From Mariannaea sp. PMI_226 (lineage: Eukaryota > Ascomycota > Sordariomycetes > Hypocreales > Nectriaceae), in the NCBI GenBank assembly GCA_024336345.1, contig JANFOG010000012.1, forward strand, positions 124,001-188,000: DNA of 64,000 nucleotides. The letters run 5' to 3'. The translations under genes were made by a program, and so were the position numbers. Shown piece after piece: positions 1-10,974 of this stretch. Numbering within the stretch: position 1 is the first letter of the stretch; each line of letters opens with the position of its first letter. The notes below the pieces were generated by a model, which was not told where the DNA came from, searched no databases, and was given only the letters and a program-made list of their open reading frames with translations.

Positions 1-379
1 GGGGAAGAGGAGGTAGGTAGAGGGGCCCGTTGCCGTTGGATCAGGTTGTCTATGGAGGAGGAAGTACAGTGTCGTGAAGTACATACCTGGTTAAATGCTC
101 CCGGAATTCTTCACATAGACCACGGAGAGTGTCGATAGGGCCGTCCAGCTTCAGCTCCTGGAGCAACGAAGGGAGGCTCCCGGTTGTTCTTGAAAGGAAT
201 TCAAGGCGAGTTGATAGCGTCCGAAGCGCGTTCTGCGTATCAACGAGCTTTGCCCTCGAGGACTCGAGCTCCGGTGGGGGGTCGGGGAGGCGGCCGATAG
301 CGTCTGAGGCGGCTTGTGCTTGTTGACTGGCCGAACCTGCAATTTCTATGACGCGCGAAGCGATGCTCTGAGGGGCCAT
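1..379 (-). CDS. HeLo-like N-terminal domain protein, first exon only (runs off left edge)
   Basis: The reading frame opens at the ATG at 379-377 and runs to about position 87, where CCAG is followed by a good donor (GTATGT, 86-81). The roughly 98 residues before the donor are helical and rich in Ala, Gln, Leu and Ser. They start MAPQSIASRVIEIAGSAS and contain the pattern 'LCEEFREHLTR'. This spacing resembles the fungal HeLo-like N-terminal domain (Pfam Helo_like_N), seen at the N-termini of fungal NOD-like and related incompatibility proteins; that assignment is by pattern memory. The only AG acceptor in the visible remainder (51-50) would give a 37-nt intron, which is too short to trust, so the next exon probably lies outside the window. 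The domain family is linked to membrane-targeting cell-death execution in fungi; the role here is unknown. The downstream architecture cannot be seen. Confidence 0.55.
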
Positions 380-2881
380 TGCGACATGTTTCGGCGGACG
401 GGTATTCGATTCTTATACTAGAATGAGTGAAGGCGATCCGAGAGATGAAATGTCCCCCAATGCCAGCCTGTAGGGTTGAATGGGATGAACATTTGAGCTG
501 GGGCGGTCTCGGCGGGCAGAATCCCCAAGCGCTTGCATGAGGGGACTCCGGCCTCTTGCAGGGCGGCCCATGGGGGAGACCCTGATTAGTTTAGTTGGCG
601 TGCAGGAGTAGCAGCAGGCGCTCATGGAAATGGGGAAAAGGGTGGGCGATTACCAAGACAGTAACCAAGAACAGCTGGTGATGGATGGTGGCTCGGTTCT
701 CCGTATGAGACAATCCATCACGAGATACCTAGACAGAGTCCCCTCCTAGACGGCATTTGGCAGAACTACACCATGGATAGGTTGACAGAACAGATAGTTT
801 ACCGCCCCGGGATGACCCTATTCGTCGAGAAGGAACAGGTCTTTGCTGCTCTTGTCCATGGACAAGCCGTGACGATACTCACTCCGTCGAGTCCGGCACT
901 GGGCCATCCCGGGCTATCTAGATCTACTACGGTTCAGGGTCACCCGTGACGCCCCATGGACTCGGTGAGTACTGAGAGCCAACAAGCGCTTACCACGTGT
1001 CTCCACGGTCAGTGACGTTGCTAGGTGCCGCTGCTCATACCGGGGAACGAGGCCTGGCGCCGAGAATAATAATCGGCGCTTGGTTAGATAAAGGAGTCGA
1101 GGTGGGATAAACAATGCAACATCCGTGTCGATAGGGTCTCTCGTGATGGTTAGGCCTCGGAGGGGACCAAACAGGAACATTCACATACGCACACAAGTAA
1201 TAAACCAACAGTCACTTACAGGGAGCTCCTACACCCAGCAGCACTTTGGCAACTCATACGCTACCGGCGGTATCAGCTTTCAGGGTATTGTCAACGGGGA
1301 CGTTCAGATTCATTGTTCGTGCAGAAGAGTGTTCCACATCTCGCCAAGCTCACGGACCAACTTATCTCGTATAGATCTTCCCCGGATTTTGGACACAGGC
1401 CCTCAACAAGGGCCGCAGGCTCCTCTCCATTCCGTCCACAAGCGGCCATCACACATGGCCCCCAAAGACCCTGCAATTTCGCCTATGCTCAAGCCCAACA
1501 CATCTCTTTCTGCTACAAAATTACAGCGTTCAAGAAAGTTATATTGCGTCAGAAAAGCGAACGGTAGATAGGTCCTTTCCTGTCGACAGGGAAGGGGAGG
1601 AACAGGACGGTCCGGTTTTTTGAAGCATGTTGGACGTACTGTATTGCCCTCTTGAGTAATTCTGTGACCGATTCTTGCAAGCTAAGCCCCCCCCATTTCT
1701 GCCCGAAGAAACATCTTGCCGCTGGATCTAATGGTTGAATATTTTTGGTCAAGTTACCAACAGTGGAATTTCCTTGGGCGCTTAGCGAAATCTGCTCATT
1801 CAGCCTGACCGAGGACTTGGAGAAAGCTGGCGGCGAGGGATATGGCATCTTTCAGAGCTTGCAGAATTCGCATGTAGACGAACAGGGATTTTTGTTTATG
1901 GAGAGGAGTATGGTAGATGGACTGATGGACTGTCGAATAAATGGACTCGGTAGATATAATACCATACAGAGAGACACACCGTGCTCTTAGAAACTTACCT
2001 GCTTAAGCTTCCCTGATCGTTGAATGCAGATGTTCTGTTGTTGCGTAATTGCTGCTCCATTACTATGAGCTTAGTGAGCGAGGTATTGATCAAGCCTTTG
2101 TGCAAGCCTTTGAAGCAGAGGTAAAGTTATGCGAAATACAACCTGAAACAAAAAAAAAAAAGGAACATTTCAACAATGTGCTCCTAATCCATGCTGAAAT
2201 CAAATGAATATGATCGTACTATCACGGCGTTGAAGACGTAGAGGCTTGTACATCGGGAAGTAACTTGAACACAAACCGAGATTTTGGCTTCAACGGACGT
2301 TTCAACAGTGGCCTGACTTGAGCTGTTATGCATAGTGATGTACAAACCCCCCCAGAAGATTGGTCCGGTGTTTCTAACTGCATGCTGTTGGACGGCCTCA
2401 CACTCTCTGCATGACGTCTGGCGATCGTAATTGGACCGAGGTGCACTGTTAGCGTTCCATTGCAGATGCGTATGGTATCACATCAGAATCCGGGGCCAGT
2501 AAATGCTGCTCACTTCTGCAGATATTCCAGGCAGCAACAGCGGTGCGCCAGGTTGCCTCGTGCGGCTGATCATGATTAGTGAAGCTGTTTGGGGAAGTTA
2601 TGGGTAATGAAGAGCAGATATATTCATCTACATAGCCACCCTCTCTTGACGTGTATGATGTGGGTTTCAAGATTAGCACAAGCTGGTTCATTGAGCATAG
2701 TTTCAATCTCTAGTGGCTAGAAATAATATTCCTCACTCTACACCTCTTGAGATAGCACTCGAACGTTTGCTTTGGCACTGCTTACACGCTCCTGGTATGA
2801 ACATTCAATTGCAGACATCTTGGGCCGGTTGTTAACGCTGAAGAAGGAGTTTTAATTTTTGAGAAAAAAAAAAAGAAGGCA
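380..2881. other. Intergenic stretch with possible decayed gene fragments
   Basis: No intact gene is supported. Three fragments look partly coding. A 58-codon plus-strand ORF begins at 773 (MDRLTEQIVYRPGMTLFVEK...) and stops at 946-948. A plus-strand ORF at about 1223-1571, just after an acceptor-like 'cttacag', contains FGNSYATGGISFQGIVNGDV, a Gly/Asn-rich pattern reminiscent of short amyloid-signalling motifs in fungal NLR-associated proteins. On the minus strand between 2110 and 1800 there are helical fragments (for example ILQALKDAISLAASFLQVL) interrupted by stops, with a donor-like CAG|GTAAGT near 2000. They may be remnants of one or more STAND-type genes beside the HeLo-like exon, but this is inference only. 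Confidence 0.3.
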
Positions 2882-5661
2882 ATGGAGTACAAGGGCTTTG
2901 CTGACATCGTCGAATACCATACTCACGGATCTGGCGGCCGATCCGTAGAGATTATTCCTGCAGCAGACTTTGTCGCTGGCAGGAGGAGCAAGGGGTCAAC
3001 TCCCGACAATGCCTCCAATTACAAGGACTACGCGCTCGTCTTGCGCCGGGTTTGGGAGCAGAATAAGAAGGCACTGAACGTTATCCGGATTGATCTTGAG
3101 ATACAGTCAGAGAGACTCTGTGATGCCTTCAGGGAGATTGCCACCAAGTTATACGACAGCGGCAGCGACTTTCTCAGCTACCCAATCAAACTGAAACCGC
3201 CCTTTAAGGAGCTCTTTTTCTACCGTGATGAGATCAAGGCTCTTGCCGGTGACGAGAGTCGCGACGCCGAGCTCCGTCGTGACGCTACGGTGCTGAGTGA
3301 CTTTGTCGCGAAGAACGGCCTCATGTCAAGTCTTGTCGACGACCACAGTAAGTACGTGGCTGTAGGCAAGATCCCTGCAGAGATGCTTTGGGCCATCTAC
3401 CGGCCAAACAGCCTCGTCGTGGTCAATGCCGATGGTATCAGAGAATGCTGGATCTGCCGCGACGTCATCATTCAGCAGACGCCTGCAGGCTACAACTGGG
3501 TGTTGGTCGGTATGAGAGTCGGCTTCAACGGCTACATGCCTGGCTTTGCCCGGAAGTACTACGCTTTCCCACCTTATGGCCAGAGGCTGTGCAGGATTGC
3601 AGACTTGCCCGTCGTTCCCATCGAGCACTGCGAGGACTGGCCTGATGTCAAGGCGATGCTCCTTGCCAGATCGGCCAACCTGCAGAGGATTCTCGGTCCA
3701 AAATTGGACTCGTTCGCTCCACAGACGTATTCCGGGGCGACTTGGGACAACGACTTTATATACTACAATTCCCTCGTGGATTCGGTGATATCTGCCCAGC
3801 AAATCGACGAACGGGTCATGGCCGACTTCCAGGGCATGAGAAATCTAAATGTCCAACCGCCAGCGGGCTTTCTCGAAATTCTTCGCCTTAAGCAGAGGCA
3901 GGATAAGTCCAAGATACAGGAAAAGCCGAGAGGTATGCTGATTCACAATATGCCTATCGTACCTGCAATGCCTATGCCCATGCCTATCGTGCAACCGGGA
4001 ATTCCGCAGGGCATGCCTCAACATATGCCGATGCCAATGCCGATGCCACCGCCACCTCCAAAAGGACGAAGAGGTGGACGTCGGCATGGTCCACGTAGGG
4101 GGCATAGACATGGGCGAGGGCATGGCTACTCTTCAGACAGCGACTCATCCGACTGGGAGCTGACGGGATATGACACCCCTCAGTTCGATACGGAGCAAAA
4201 TGGCGACATTCTGGAATACAAGAGCTTTGGTAATTCTCAAGAAGTCAGAGACTATGACACGAATGAGGATGACCTAGACGGCCTTTGTAGACTCGCAAAG
4301 GAATGCTATGGCATTTCTGATGAGGACTTCCAGCTGTTGTTCCCAGCTCTGATCCCAGCTTTTGGCTTGAAGACGAAGGAGTGGCGATGGCTGCTCAGCG
4401 ATCAACTTCACGACATCAATTGGAATACCTCTGCATTCGAGTCACTCCAGCTCGAGGGAGGTACCAAGCATCTCATCCAAGCATTGGTTCGGGGCCACAA
4501 GAGCAAAGCTTCGTTCGACGATGTGGTGCCTGGCAAGGGCCAAGGCCTTATTTTCCTCTTACACGGGTAAATACATATTATATAGTGTTCTCCACCTCCA
4601 AGATTGATTGATCTAGGTAACTAACTGGACTCTCCAATTTTTAGCAAACCTGGACTGGGAAAAACCCTTACGGCTGGTGAGTGCTTCATTTCCTGATCAC
4701 CTTCGCCTTATTCCGACGCTTTAGAGAAGCTTACAATGAACGTCTAGAGAGTGTGGCCGACTATCTCGAGCGCCCGCTATACACGATCGAAGGAGGAGAG
4801 CTCAGCACCAACGCTACGGACTTGGAAAATGACCTGAACCAAATTTTTGAACTGACGCGTAGATGGGATGCAGTTTCGCTGCTGGACGAAGCCGATGTGC
4901 TGCTTTGCAAGCGAAAGTCGTCCGAGATGGAACGAAATGCTGTCGTTGCAGGTAATGTTTTCCCAATCCCGACACAATTTTTTTAATGTGCATGTGAAAT
5001 AAAAAGGAAGCAATGCTGGAGAAAAAAACAAGGAGAAAGAGAAAGCTGACTCAAGAATGGTTGGTTATTTAGTCTTCCTGAGAAAAATCGAGTATCTCCA
5101 GGGTGTGCTCTTCTTGACTACAAACCGTCGGCAGGACTTTGACGACGCCTTCAAGAGCCGCATCCATCTCACAGTGTCGTATCCGGACCTGTCTGAAGCA
5201 GCCCAGTCTGCTATATGGAAACGATTGATCGCTACCAACAGGGATATTAACGTTGACGACCTTTGGGTTGATGAAGCATACGAGGCTCTTGGAAAGCTGG
5301 GCTTGAATGTAAGTGTTCATGAGTGTCCTCTCTTGACCACCCACCACGAGTCCTATTGCCACTCCCTCCCCCCAGCATCGAGAAGCCTTTGTCTAACACT
5401 AACCGTGTACCAATTTAAAAGGGCCGAACTATCAGGAACTTCCTGCGAACTGCAGTCTCCTTTGCGCACTCGAGGGACGAGGCGCTCGGCATTGGCCACG
5501 TTTTGGAGATTATCAGGACCGAGCTCAAGGGTGAGGGCTACAACGTCTTCAGCATGAGCGCGGATGAGCATGCGAAAATGGCCAAGACAAATGAAGCCCT
5601 TGGCGATTTGCAGCGCTTAGTTGAGACATCACGGGCTTCTGCTTCTCACCAGACCAAGTGA
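2882..5661 (+). CDS. AAA+ ATPase of the fungal DUF7025 type
   Basis: Five exons: 2882-4566, 4645-4676, 4727-4951, 5073-5308 and 5422-5661, giving 805 aa. The N-terminal ~370 residues match the DUF7025 region found in fungal AAA proteins. The AAA core follows: Walker A GKPGLGKT at about 562-569, Walker B LLDEAD at 624-629, the conserved 'ERNAVVAVFLRKIEYLQG' helix after it, and sensor-1 LFLTTNR at 660-666. Every splice restores this expected order, which supports the introns (78, 50, 121 and 113 nt). Between the two domains (about residues 365-430) is a low-complexity insert: Met-Pro repeats, a polyproline run, an Arg/Gly/His-rich block and an acidic SDSDSSD patch. The ATP-hydrolysing core should drive remodelling of an unknown substrate; members are often expanded in fungi and have no settled role. 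The start is the first ATG in frame (context ggcaATGg); an upstream exon cannot be excluded. Confidence 0.88.
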
Positions 5662-7794
5662 GGGTAACTTTGGTTTTTATTTTTATTTTTAGTTCGGTTT
5701 GTGGCTTTTTTTTCTTCGTTCTTTTGTCTCGCTTTTTCTTCTTCTGTGCTTCTTGATGCGAGTGTCATTGGAGAAGAGACGAGATTTATGTCTGGTGAGC
5801 AACGAAAGTCAATTGTTACATGCAGAGGAAAAGAGACACGTAAGTGAGTTGGAAGAAGTGTCCATGGATGTACATATATTTGTTGTGCAGCTGAACCAGA
5901 CGAAGAAGAAGAGGAAGCTGATGCAAAGTCGGTTCATAAAGCAACAATATGAAACCAGCCAGATACAAGTGATAGTAATGTACATCTTTTGTAGTTCCTT
6001 TGTACATTATTGGACGTCTCCTCCAATCAGGTCACTTGAATGCAATGCAAGATTGAAGGAGGGGGAGAAGGAGGAGGAGAAGGAGGAGGAGGGGGTTCGA
6101 TTAATTATGTCTCCGAATCCATATAGTCCGCCCGAGAAGAGGAGCTTACACAGAGTGACACAAATCACACAAAACAAAGGCACACCACAGCACACCAAAA
6201 CCTCCTCCCATCAAATAATGCAGTCTCTCTACATCAGTACTGCTTGTCCTTGGCGAACCAGAGGAGCGCAGAACGCCTCATTATTGGAGGCCTTAGGCTC
6301 GAGTGGTTGCCGATATCCCGGCCGATGGTCGATTGATGCGTTGTCAAAATCTCAGCCCTAGCAAATCAGCCAACGGGCGCCTCCAACTGAACGGGACATT
6401 AGATTTACTGTACAGACTCGTCATATTCTTTTTTTTTTGTCACAACGAGCTATTTAGGATGATAACTTGTGCAGTGCCACCATTTAGTCAGCCTGCATGT
6501 ATTTCTGCCATCTACCCGCTGCCCGGCTGCCCAATACCGACCAAGTTGGCCTCGAGTTCATCTCATCCCCCTTCTTCCTCGATTCCCGCTGTTGTGCAAG
6601 TACAATACCAGCCATCTTTTTTTTTTTTTACTTTCTTTTTATTTCCTTTTCTTACGCGCTAATAAGTTATACCGGCCGTACTCGATAGACCTTGGAACGC
6701 TTCACAGCAGCACATCGATCACCTCTTCCTGCACAGCACGCACCCATCGCCTTCGGCAACCCCTCCTCCTCTTCTTCTTCTCTGCCGCTCACTCTCCCCC
6801 AACGGCGCAGTGCAACGTCCGTGGTACTCTTTCATACGGTGTTTGCCGAATCCGCGTTCCCTCTTTTGCTGTTGTTATTGTCATTATTGTTGCACCTGGA
6901 TGACCCCCGTGGCGGTGAACGGGACCCTACCTACCGTCTCTGCCGCCCTTCTCTCACAGACTCTCCCTTTCTCTCTCTTCTTGCAGCTGGTTGAAGGCAT
7001 CCACCTGTTCTGTGAGGCAATCTCCGTCTCAACTAAGCTCTCATCGCTCATCCAATACACCTCGACGCCCCCCCTTCTCCTCTCCCCAGCCTCTCTCACT
7101 TCGCCCCAAACCCAGTTGATTGGTACCGCGTCTCTTCTGCTCCCTCTTTCTGTCTCCTCTCGTGACTCCTTCACCCCCCTTTGATACGCTCACTGTCCAC
7201 TTATCCGCTGCATATGCGTCCGTCTCTCCATCCATCCATGCACAACCACATTGTTCCTGTCCCTCACGCCATGGACTAACTGCACCTCCTGTGTTTTAGT
7301 CACTCCCTTCCCGTCTCCCCAGATCTCGTATGTAGTGAAATATCTATTAATTATTGCCTTCCCCCTTCGCCAAGTGGACCATGTGTTGGGAGAAAGAAAA
7401 AAAAGGACCTCTTCCTCGTCAGTGCGGCCAGGGCTCTCCTCCCTTTACTGTCCCAACGCATGTCATGTTTCCCATCGCATGTCCCCCCCCGCCGTTTGTG
7501 TGATTTCTTCTCATCTCCTTGCACTCTGACCTTTCCCCATTCAAAACAGTGAGAGAACTTAAAAGAGCGTCCCTTGTCTTGAATAGCTGTGGGATGCATA
7601 TCCCTTCACCCCATCGACATCGCCGGGCCACAGAGACGCTTGGCCCCGTCTCGCACCCCAACACCCACCCTGGCGGCGGAATCCACCAACATTGGCCGGA
7701 GGCTATTCCTGCGTGGTGCCGCCTGGGCTTGGTGAGCCTGTTCCAATCTTTCTTCATCGGCATCGGCCGCGAGAACCAGGGCGAAGATCAGGGC
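5662..7794. other. Intergenic; long pyrimidine-rich upstream tract
   Basis: No gene is seen. Roughly 6530-7560 on the plus strand is strongly C/T-rich, with repeated ctctct/ccct runs, as is common in promoters and 5' leaders of well-expressed filamentous-fungal genes. It ends before the small membrane-protein gene at 7795. Acceptor-like sites such as ttcttgcag near 6986 and tcaaaacag near 7550 leave room for a spliced 5' leader. Open frames here are Ser/Pro/Leu/Phe-rich by-products of the skewed composition. Confidence 0.5.
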
Positions 7795-8106
7795 ATGCTG
7801 CAGAGGAGACAATTCTCCGATAACCCATCCAAGAACCAAAACATCAAGATTGGAGTCATCGTTGGCATCCTCCTAGCCGCCTTCATCGCCGCTGTTGCCG
7901 CCTTTCTATACATCTACGGTCGCTCCATTCGCTTCACCGAGAGGAAGAGGAGAAGGAGAAACCACAGACACAAGTACTACAGCAGCAGAAGCTCCAGAAG
8001 CTCTGACGGACCTCCACCACCGAGGCCTCCTAGGAGTTCGGGCCCTCCTCCTCCTCCTCCAGCCCATGGAGCGCCTTTGCCTAAAGACCTGCCTGCAGAT
8101 GGATAG
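7795..8106 (+). CDS. Small single-pass membrane protein with basic and Pro-rich tail
   Basis: A 103-aa product is read from the ATG at 7795. The open frame extends upstream to 7519, but that extension (His/Pro/Arg-rich, no domain) looks like leader sequence, so the shorter start is preferred. Residues ~18-40 form a single hydrophobic segment (IGVIVGILLAAFIAAVAAFL) followed by YIYGRSIRF. A strongly basic stretch comes next (ERKRRRRNHRHK), then a Ser/Arg run and a polyproline tail (GPPPPPP). The positive-inside rule predicts a cytosolic C-terminus. I do not recognise a named family, but small proteins of this layout are widespread in Sordariomycetes as conserved hypotheticals. It faces, tail to tail, a minus-strand gene of similar design. 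The Pro-rich tail could bind SH3 or WW domains; this is inference. Confidence 0.55.
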   Translation: MLQRRQFSDNPSKNQNIKIGVIVGILLAAFIAAVAAFLYIYGRSIRFTERKRRRRNHRHKYYSSRSSRSSDGPPPPRPPRSSGPPPPPPAHGAPLPKDLPADG

Positions 8107-8596
8107 AGAGATTTATACTCTCATCTTCTCCTAGACATTACGAGGTGTTAGACTTGTCGGGACTGTATGTATACACCCACTCATTTTTTCATATCCCAAA
8201 GAAATCAAGTTTATTTCAGCTAACTAGGCAGGGTGTCCTGGGGTAGTTCCATTCTTGTATACCTTTGTTTTCGCTTTATAATTGTATTCTTTACCTCATA
8301 ATATGAGATGAGACCCGGGAGTAAGTATACAGGATTACTCTTGTAATGGGTCGGTGTGTTTCATCAATAAAGTTGTTGGGATGTATCTCACGGGTTGGAG
8401 GCGGGCTGGACTGTATTGGTGGTTTTTTTGCTGGCAACGATATTCATCTTCCAGAAATAGCTCGACTGCCATCTCATGAACTAAAATCCCCTGCTACACC
8501 TACTCTGACTGAGAGGCCATACTCTAAAACGTCATGTCCATTGTAGCTCCTGACATGACCCCCTGCTCTCCATACTGAATAAGAAATATGTGACTA
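8107..8596. other. Convergent 3' intergenic region
   Basis: This is the shared 3' space between two convergent genes. It is A/T-rich, with several ATAA/TTTATT stretches suitable for polyadenylation on either strand (for example around 8205-8215 and 8290-8300). No coding signal is seen. Confidence 0.5.
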
Positions 8597-9232
8597 TTAA
8601 CATCTCTCCTTCTTACATTTTTTTCTATCATTGCGAACCTTGTTTCCCGACAAATGATCCTGACTACATGCAACGAAATCCTGCGGCGCATCCATAGGAT
8701 TGAATCCCTGACTCGCACCCTGATACACTTGCTCGGGAGTGGTAAGGTGTATTTCAGGTTGTTCAACACTCCTCGAGCACCGTTCTGCCTCGCAGCATGG
8801 CTGGGAGCGAGTGCGACTGCGAGAGGCCCTTTTATTGTGAGTGCTTGTGACTGATTCATGGTAGGTGAAGACGTGAGTGTTCTTGCGGGAACTCCTACGA
8901 CGGCTGTTCCTGGAATTGCCGGAGACGGCCAAGCGAGGTCTCCGTCGGGTGTCTTGTCTGCGGTGGCGGAACAAACAGGAGGCGATCCAGGCAGCCAAAA
9001 TAAAAAATGTGAGCCCGATGGTTAGTCCAACCTTTGTGGATGCCGTGTATTCTCGTCGCTGAAGATGGTTCGGCGACACTGAATGCAGAGTGACGACCGT
9101 GTTCGGTGGTCGCGGTTGCGTGTGGAGGGACCATGCACGAAGAAAGAAGTCGGCCGACACTGTGAGAAGCGGTATGCCAGTATCACTTCGAATACGAATA
9201 GGGACGATCTGATGAATGGCAGTGGGAGGCAT
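8597..9232 (-). CDS. Small single-pass membrane protein, Arg/Ser-rich tail
   Basis: An uninterrupted frame of 211 aa from the ATG at 9232-9230 (context accATGcc). A hydrophobic segment at about residues 70-87 (VGLTIGLTFFILAAWIASCL) is followed by a basic stretch (FRHRRQDTRRRPR), then a Ser/Arg/Thr-rich tail with several Cys. The layout LQRR - short polar linker - KVGxxxG transmembrane helix - basic stop-transfer block parallels the convergent neighbour at 7795. The first ~60 residues are poorly constrained and the true start could be downstream; an unrecognised intron is also possible. No known domain is visible. A role in the plasma membrane or endomembrane system is a guess from topology only. 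Confidence 0.5.
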   Translation of the reverse strand: MPPTAIHQIVPIRIRSDTGIPLLTVSADFFLRAWSLHTQPRPPNTVVTLHSVSPNHLQRREYTASTKVGLTIGLTFFILAAWIASCLFRHRRQDTRRRPRLAVSGNSRNSRRRSSRKNTHVFTYHESVTSTHNKRASRSRTRSQPCCEAERCSRSVEQPEIHLTTPEQVYQGASQGFNPMDAPQDFVACSQDHLSGNKVRNDRKKCKKERC

Positions 9233-9927
9233 GGTTTCTGTATAATGGTTTATTCAAAGACGTTGCGTGAGCATAGGTGCCTAGTTCGCCCCCATCACGA
9301 ACGTTGATGGATGATATATGAAGCAGCAGCAGCTTAAGCAGTTTCTGGCCCAACATGACTCTTCCAGCTTGCTACCACTTCTACAAACTATCGTTGCAGG
9401 CAACACCCCAAGAAGAAGCTACTTATAAATAAATATCACTCTCCATTTGTTTCTTTCCAGAATCAGCTTGTTTTCTGGCACAAGTGGACCAGCAAATCGA
9501 CTACATTCCTTTGTTTCCTCTACACACCTGATATGGGCATGTGCACGAAAAAGAACAAACACAGGCACTTCGCTCACATGGGCGTTCCCAATATCACTTG
9601 ATTCTTGAGATTGCGAGGAAAACTTCTACATGTTTGGGATAGAGACAAACTTGCAATGCTGGGTTTGAGACAAAGGGTTGTTAGAAATGTGCCAGTGGAG
9701 GATAGCAAAGTTGCAAATGCTTGCATGTACAAGAACCAGTGCCCGCCTTTAACCTGGCTTGCTACTACAAACTGAATCTATTCTGGAAGTCGGATAGTAA
9801 GGTCTATGGATAGCCGTCCAGCCAACAAAATAAACGAAGGGTATCGTATCTATGATAAGTTCTATAAAAGAATGAAAACAAGCAAATTGGAGTCCAACCG
9901 TAATTCAGTCAAGTCATCCTTTCATCC
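9233..9927. other. Intergenic, no gene seen
   Basis: Probable 5' region of the membrane-protein gene ending at 9232 and 3' region of the charged-protein gene beginning (3' end) at 9928. It is moderately A/T-rich with no motif or ORF that can be supported. Confidence 0.4.
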
Positions 9928-10974
9928 TCACAAGATCCACCACTGGCTCTCTCCGTTCCTCTCCCGTTCTCGTCGCCGCCTCTTCCTATCTCTCCTCTCG
10001 TTGTCACGTCGATCCCTTTGGCCATACCCATACGAGCCTTCGCCTCCTCTCTCTTCCCACCCACGGATCTGTCCCAGTGTGTTCCCAATCAAATCCTGCA
10101 ATGCCCCGCCCTTCCCCAAAAACTTGTCGTAGAACTGGTCGTCTTGGTAGTTTGCACTTCCCTTGTCGAGCATGTTCTCCAGTTCCGCCTTCAAGCCCTG
10201 GAAATTGATTGCTGGGCCATGTCGATTGGAGCGTTTTTCTCGTTCCCGCTCTCGTCGTCTTCGGCGTCGTCGCCGCCGAGCGTCTCGATCATAATCATCC
10301 TCCTCCGCCGCCTCGTCATCACCGCGGCGGCTATGTCGTCGACTGCGGTAATAAAAAGGGCGCGGATAGTTGTGATGCTCAAGCGGGTCGGCGAATTTGA
10401 CGTGCAACGGGCTTCTGGACAACCGGCGTCGAGCTTTGGTGTACTTGGGCACATACGGCGCACCTGTATTGAAGCTCCAGCCGGATTTTGTATCAGCTTC
10501 AAGTCCCCGGTCCTTCTGTCTTTGCTTCTCCTTCCCCTTCTTCTCTTTCTCTTTCTTCTCCTTCTCCTTCTTCTCCTTCTCTTTCTTCTTCCTCTCCCTC
10601 TCCTTATCCCATTCCCTCTGCATCTCTTTCTCCTTCTCTTTCTCCTTCTTTTGCTTTTCCTTCTCCCTCTGCCGCCGCTTCTCCTCCTTCTTGCGTCGTC
10701 TCTCATCTTTATCCCCCTTTCCATTCATCATCTGCATCACCATCCCTCCCAACGCACGGAAATCGTCAACGTCAAACCCGCCACCACCACCACCACCGAT
10801 GCCACGGCTGGCCTCACCCTGATTCCTACTCATAGCTTGCTGGTAGGCAGAGGTTGCAAATGTCATCAACATCTCCTGTGCCAAGCCCTTGGTATCGCCA
10901 CCACCCCCGGAGCGCGGGGATTTGCTAGCATCCTTATCGGATTGCCCAAAGAGTTGCTCGGCAAACCGGTCCAT
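9928..10974 (-). CDS. Highly charged Lys/Glu/Arg-rich protein
   Basis: A single 348-aa frame from the ATG at 10974-10972. The N-terminus (MDRFAEQLFGQSDKDASKSP) leads into a short region that looks folded: residues ~28-90, with helix-forming LAQEMLMTFATSAYQQAM and FRALGGMVMQMM separated by a Gly run. Residues ~92-155 are almost pure K/E/R/Q (an EKEKEKKEKEKK-type run), predicting a long single alpha-helix or coiled coil. A second Arg/Asp-rich block spans ~215-250, and a conserved-looking stretch (INFQGLKAELENMLDKGSAN) follows at ~255-290. The tail is Arg-rich and ends QWWIL. Basic clusters would suit nuclear or RNA-associated localisation, but no named family is recognised. The long frame on the opposite strand is a Leu/Ser-rich mirror of the repetitive codons. 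Confidence 0.7.
   Translation of the reverse strand: MDRFAEQLFGQSDKDASKSPRSGGGGDTKGLAQEMLMTFATSAYQQAMSRNQGEASRGIGGGGGGGFDVDDFRALGGMVMQMMNGKGDKDERRRKKEEKRRQREKEKQKKEKEKEKEMQREWDKERERKKKEKEKKEKEKKEKEKKGKEKQRQKDRGLEADTKSGWSFNTGAPYVPKYTKARRRLSRSPLHVKFADPLEHHNYPRPFYYRSRRHSRRGDDEAAEEDDYDRDARRRRRRRRREREREKRSNRHGPAINFQGLKAELENMLDKGSANYQDDQFYDKFLGKGGALQDLIGNTLGQIRGWEERGGEGSYGYGQRDRRDNERRDRKRRRRERERNGESQWWIL

Noticed and set aside
50..86. A 37-nt intron closing the left-edge exon (acceptor at 51-50)
   Set aside because: Shorter than fungal spliceosomal introns normally allow; the real acceptor is more likely outside the window.
1549..1848. 99-codon minus-strand frame in the left intergenic region
   Set aside because: Coding-like composition in parts but no family and no compatible splice partners; kept only as part of the possible relic.
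5699..6361. 220-codon frame after the AAA ATPase gene
   Set aside because: Begins in the T-rich 3' region and reads low-complexity GAGGAG repeats; no conserved feature.
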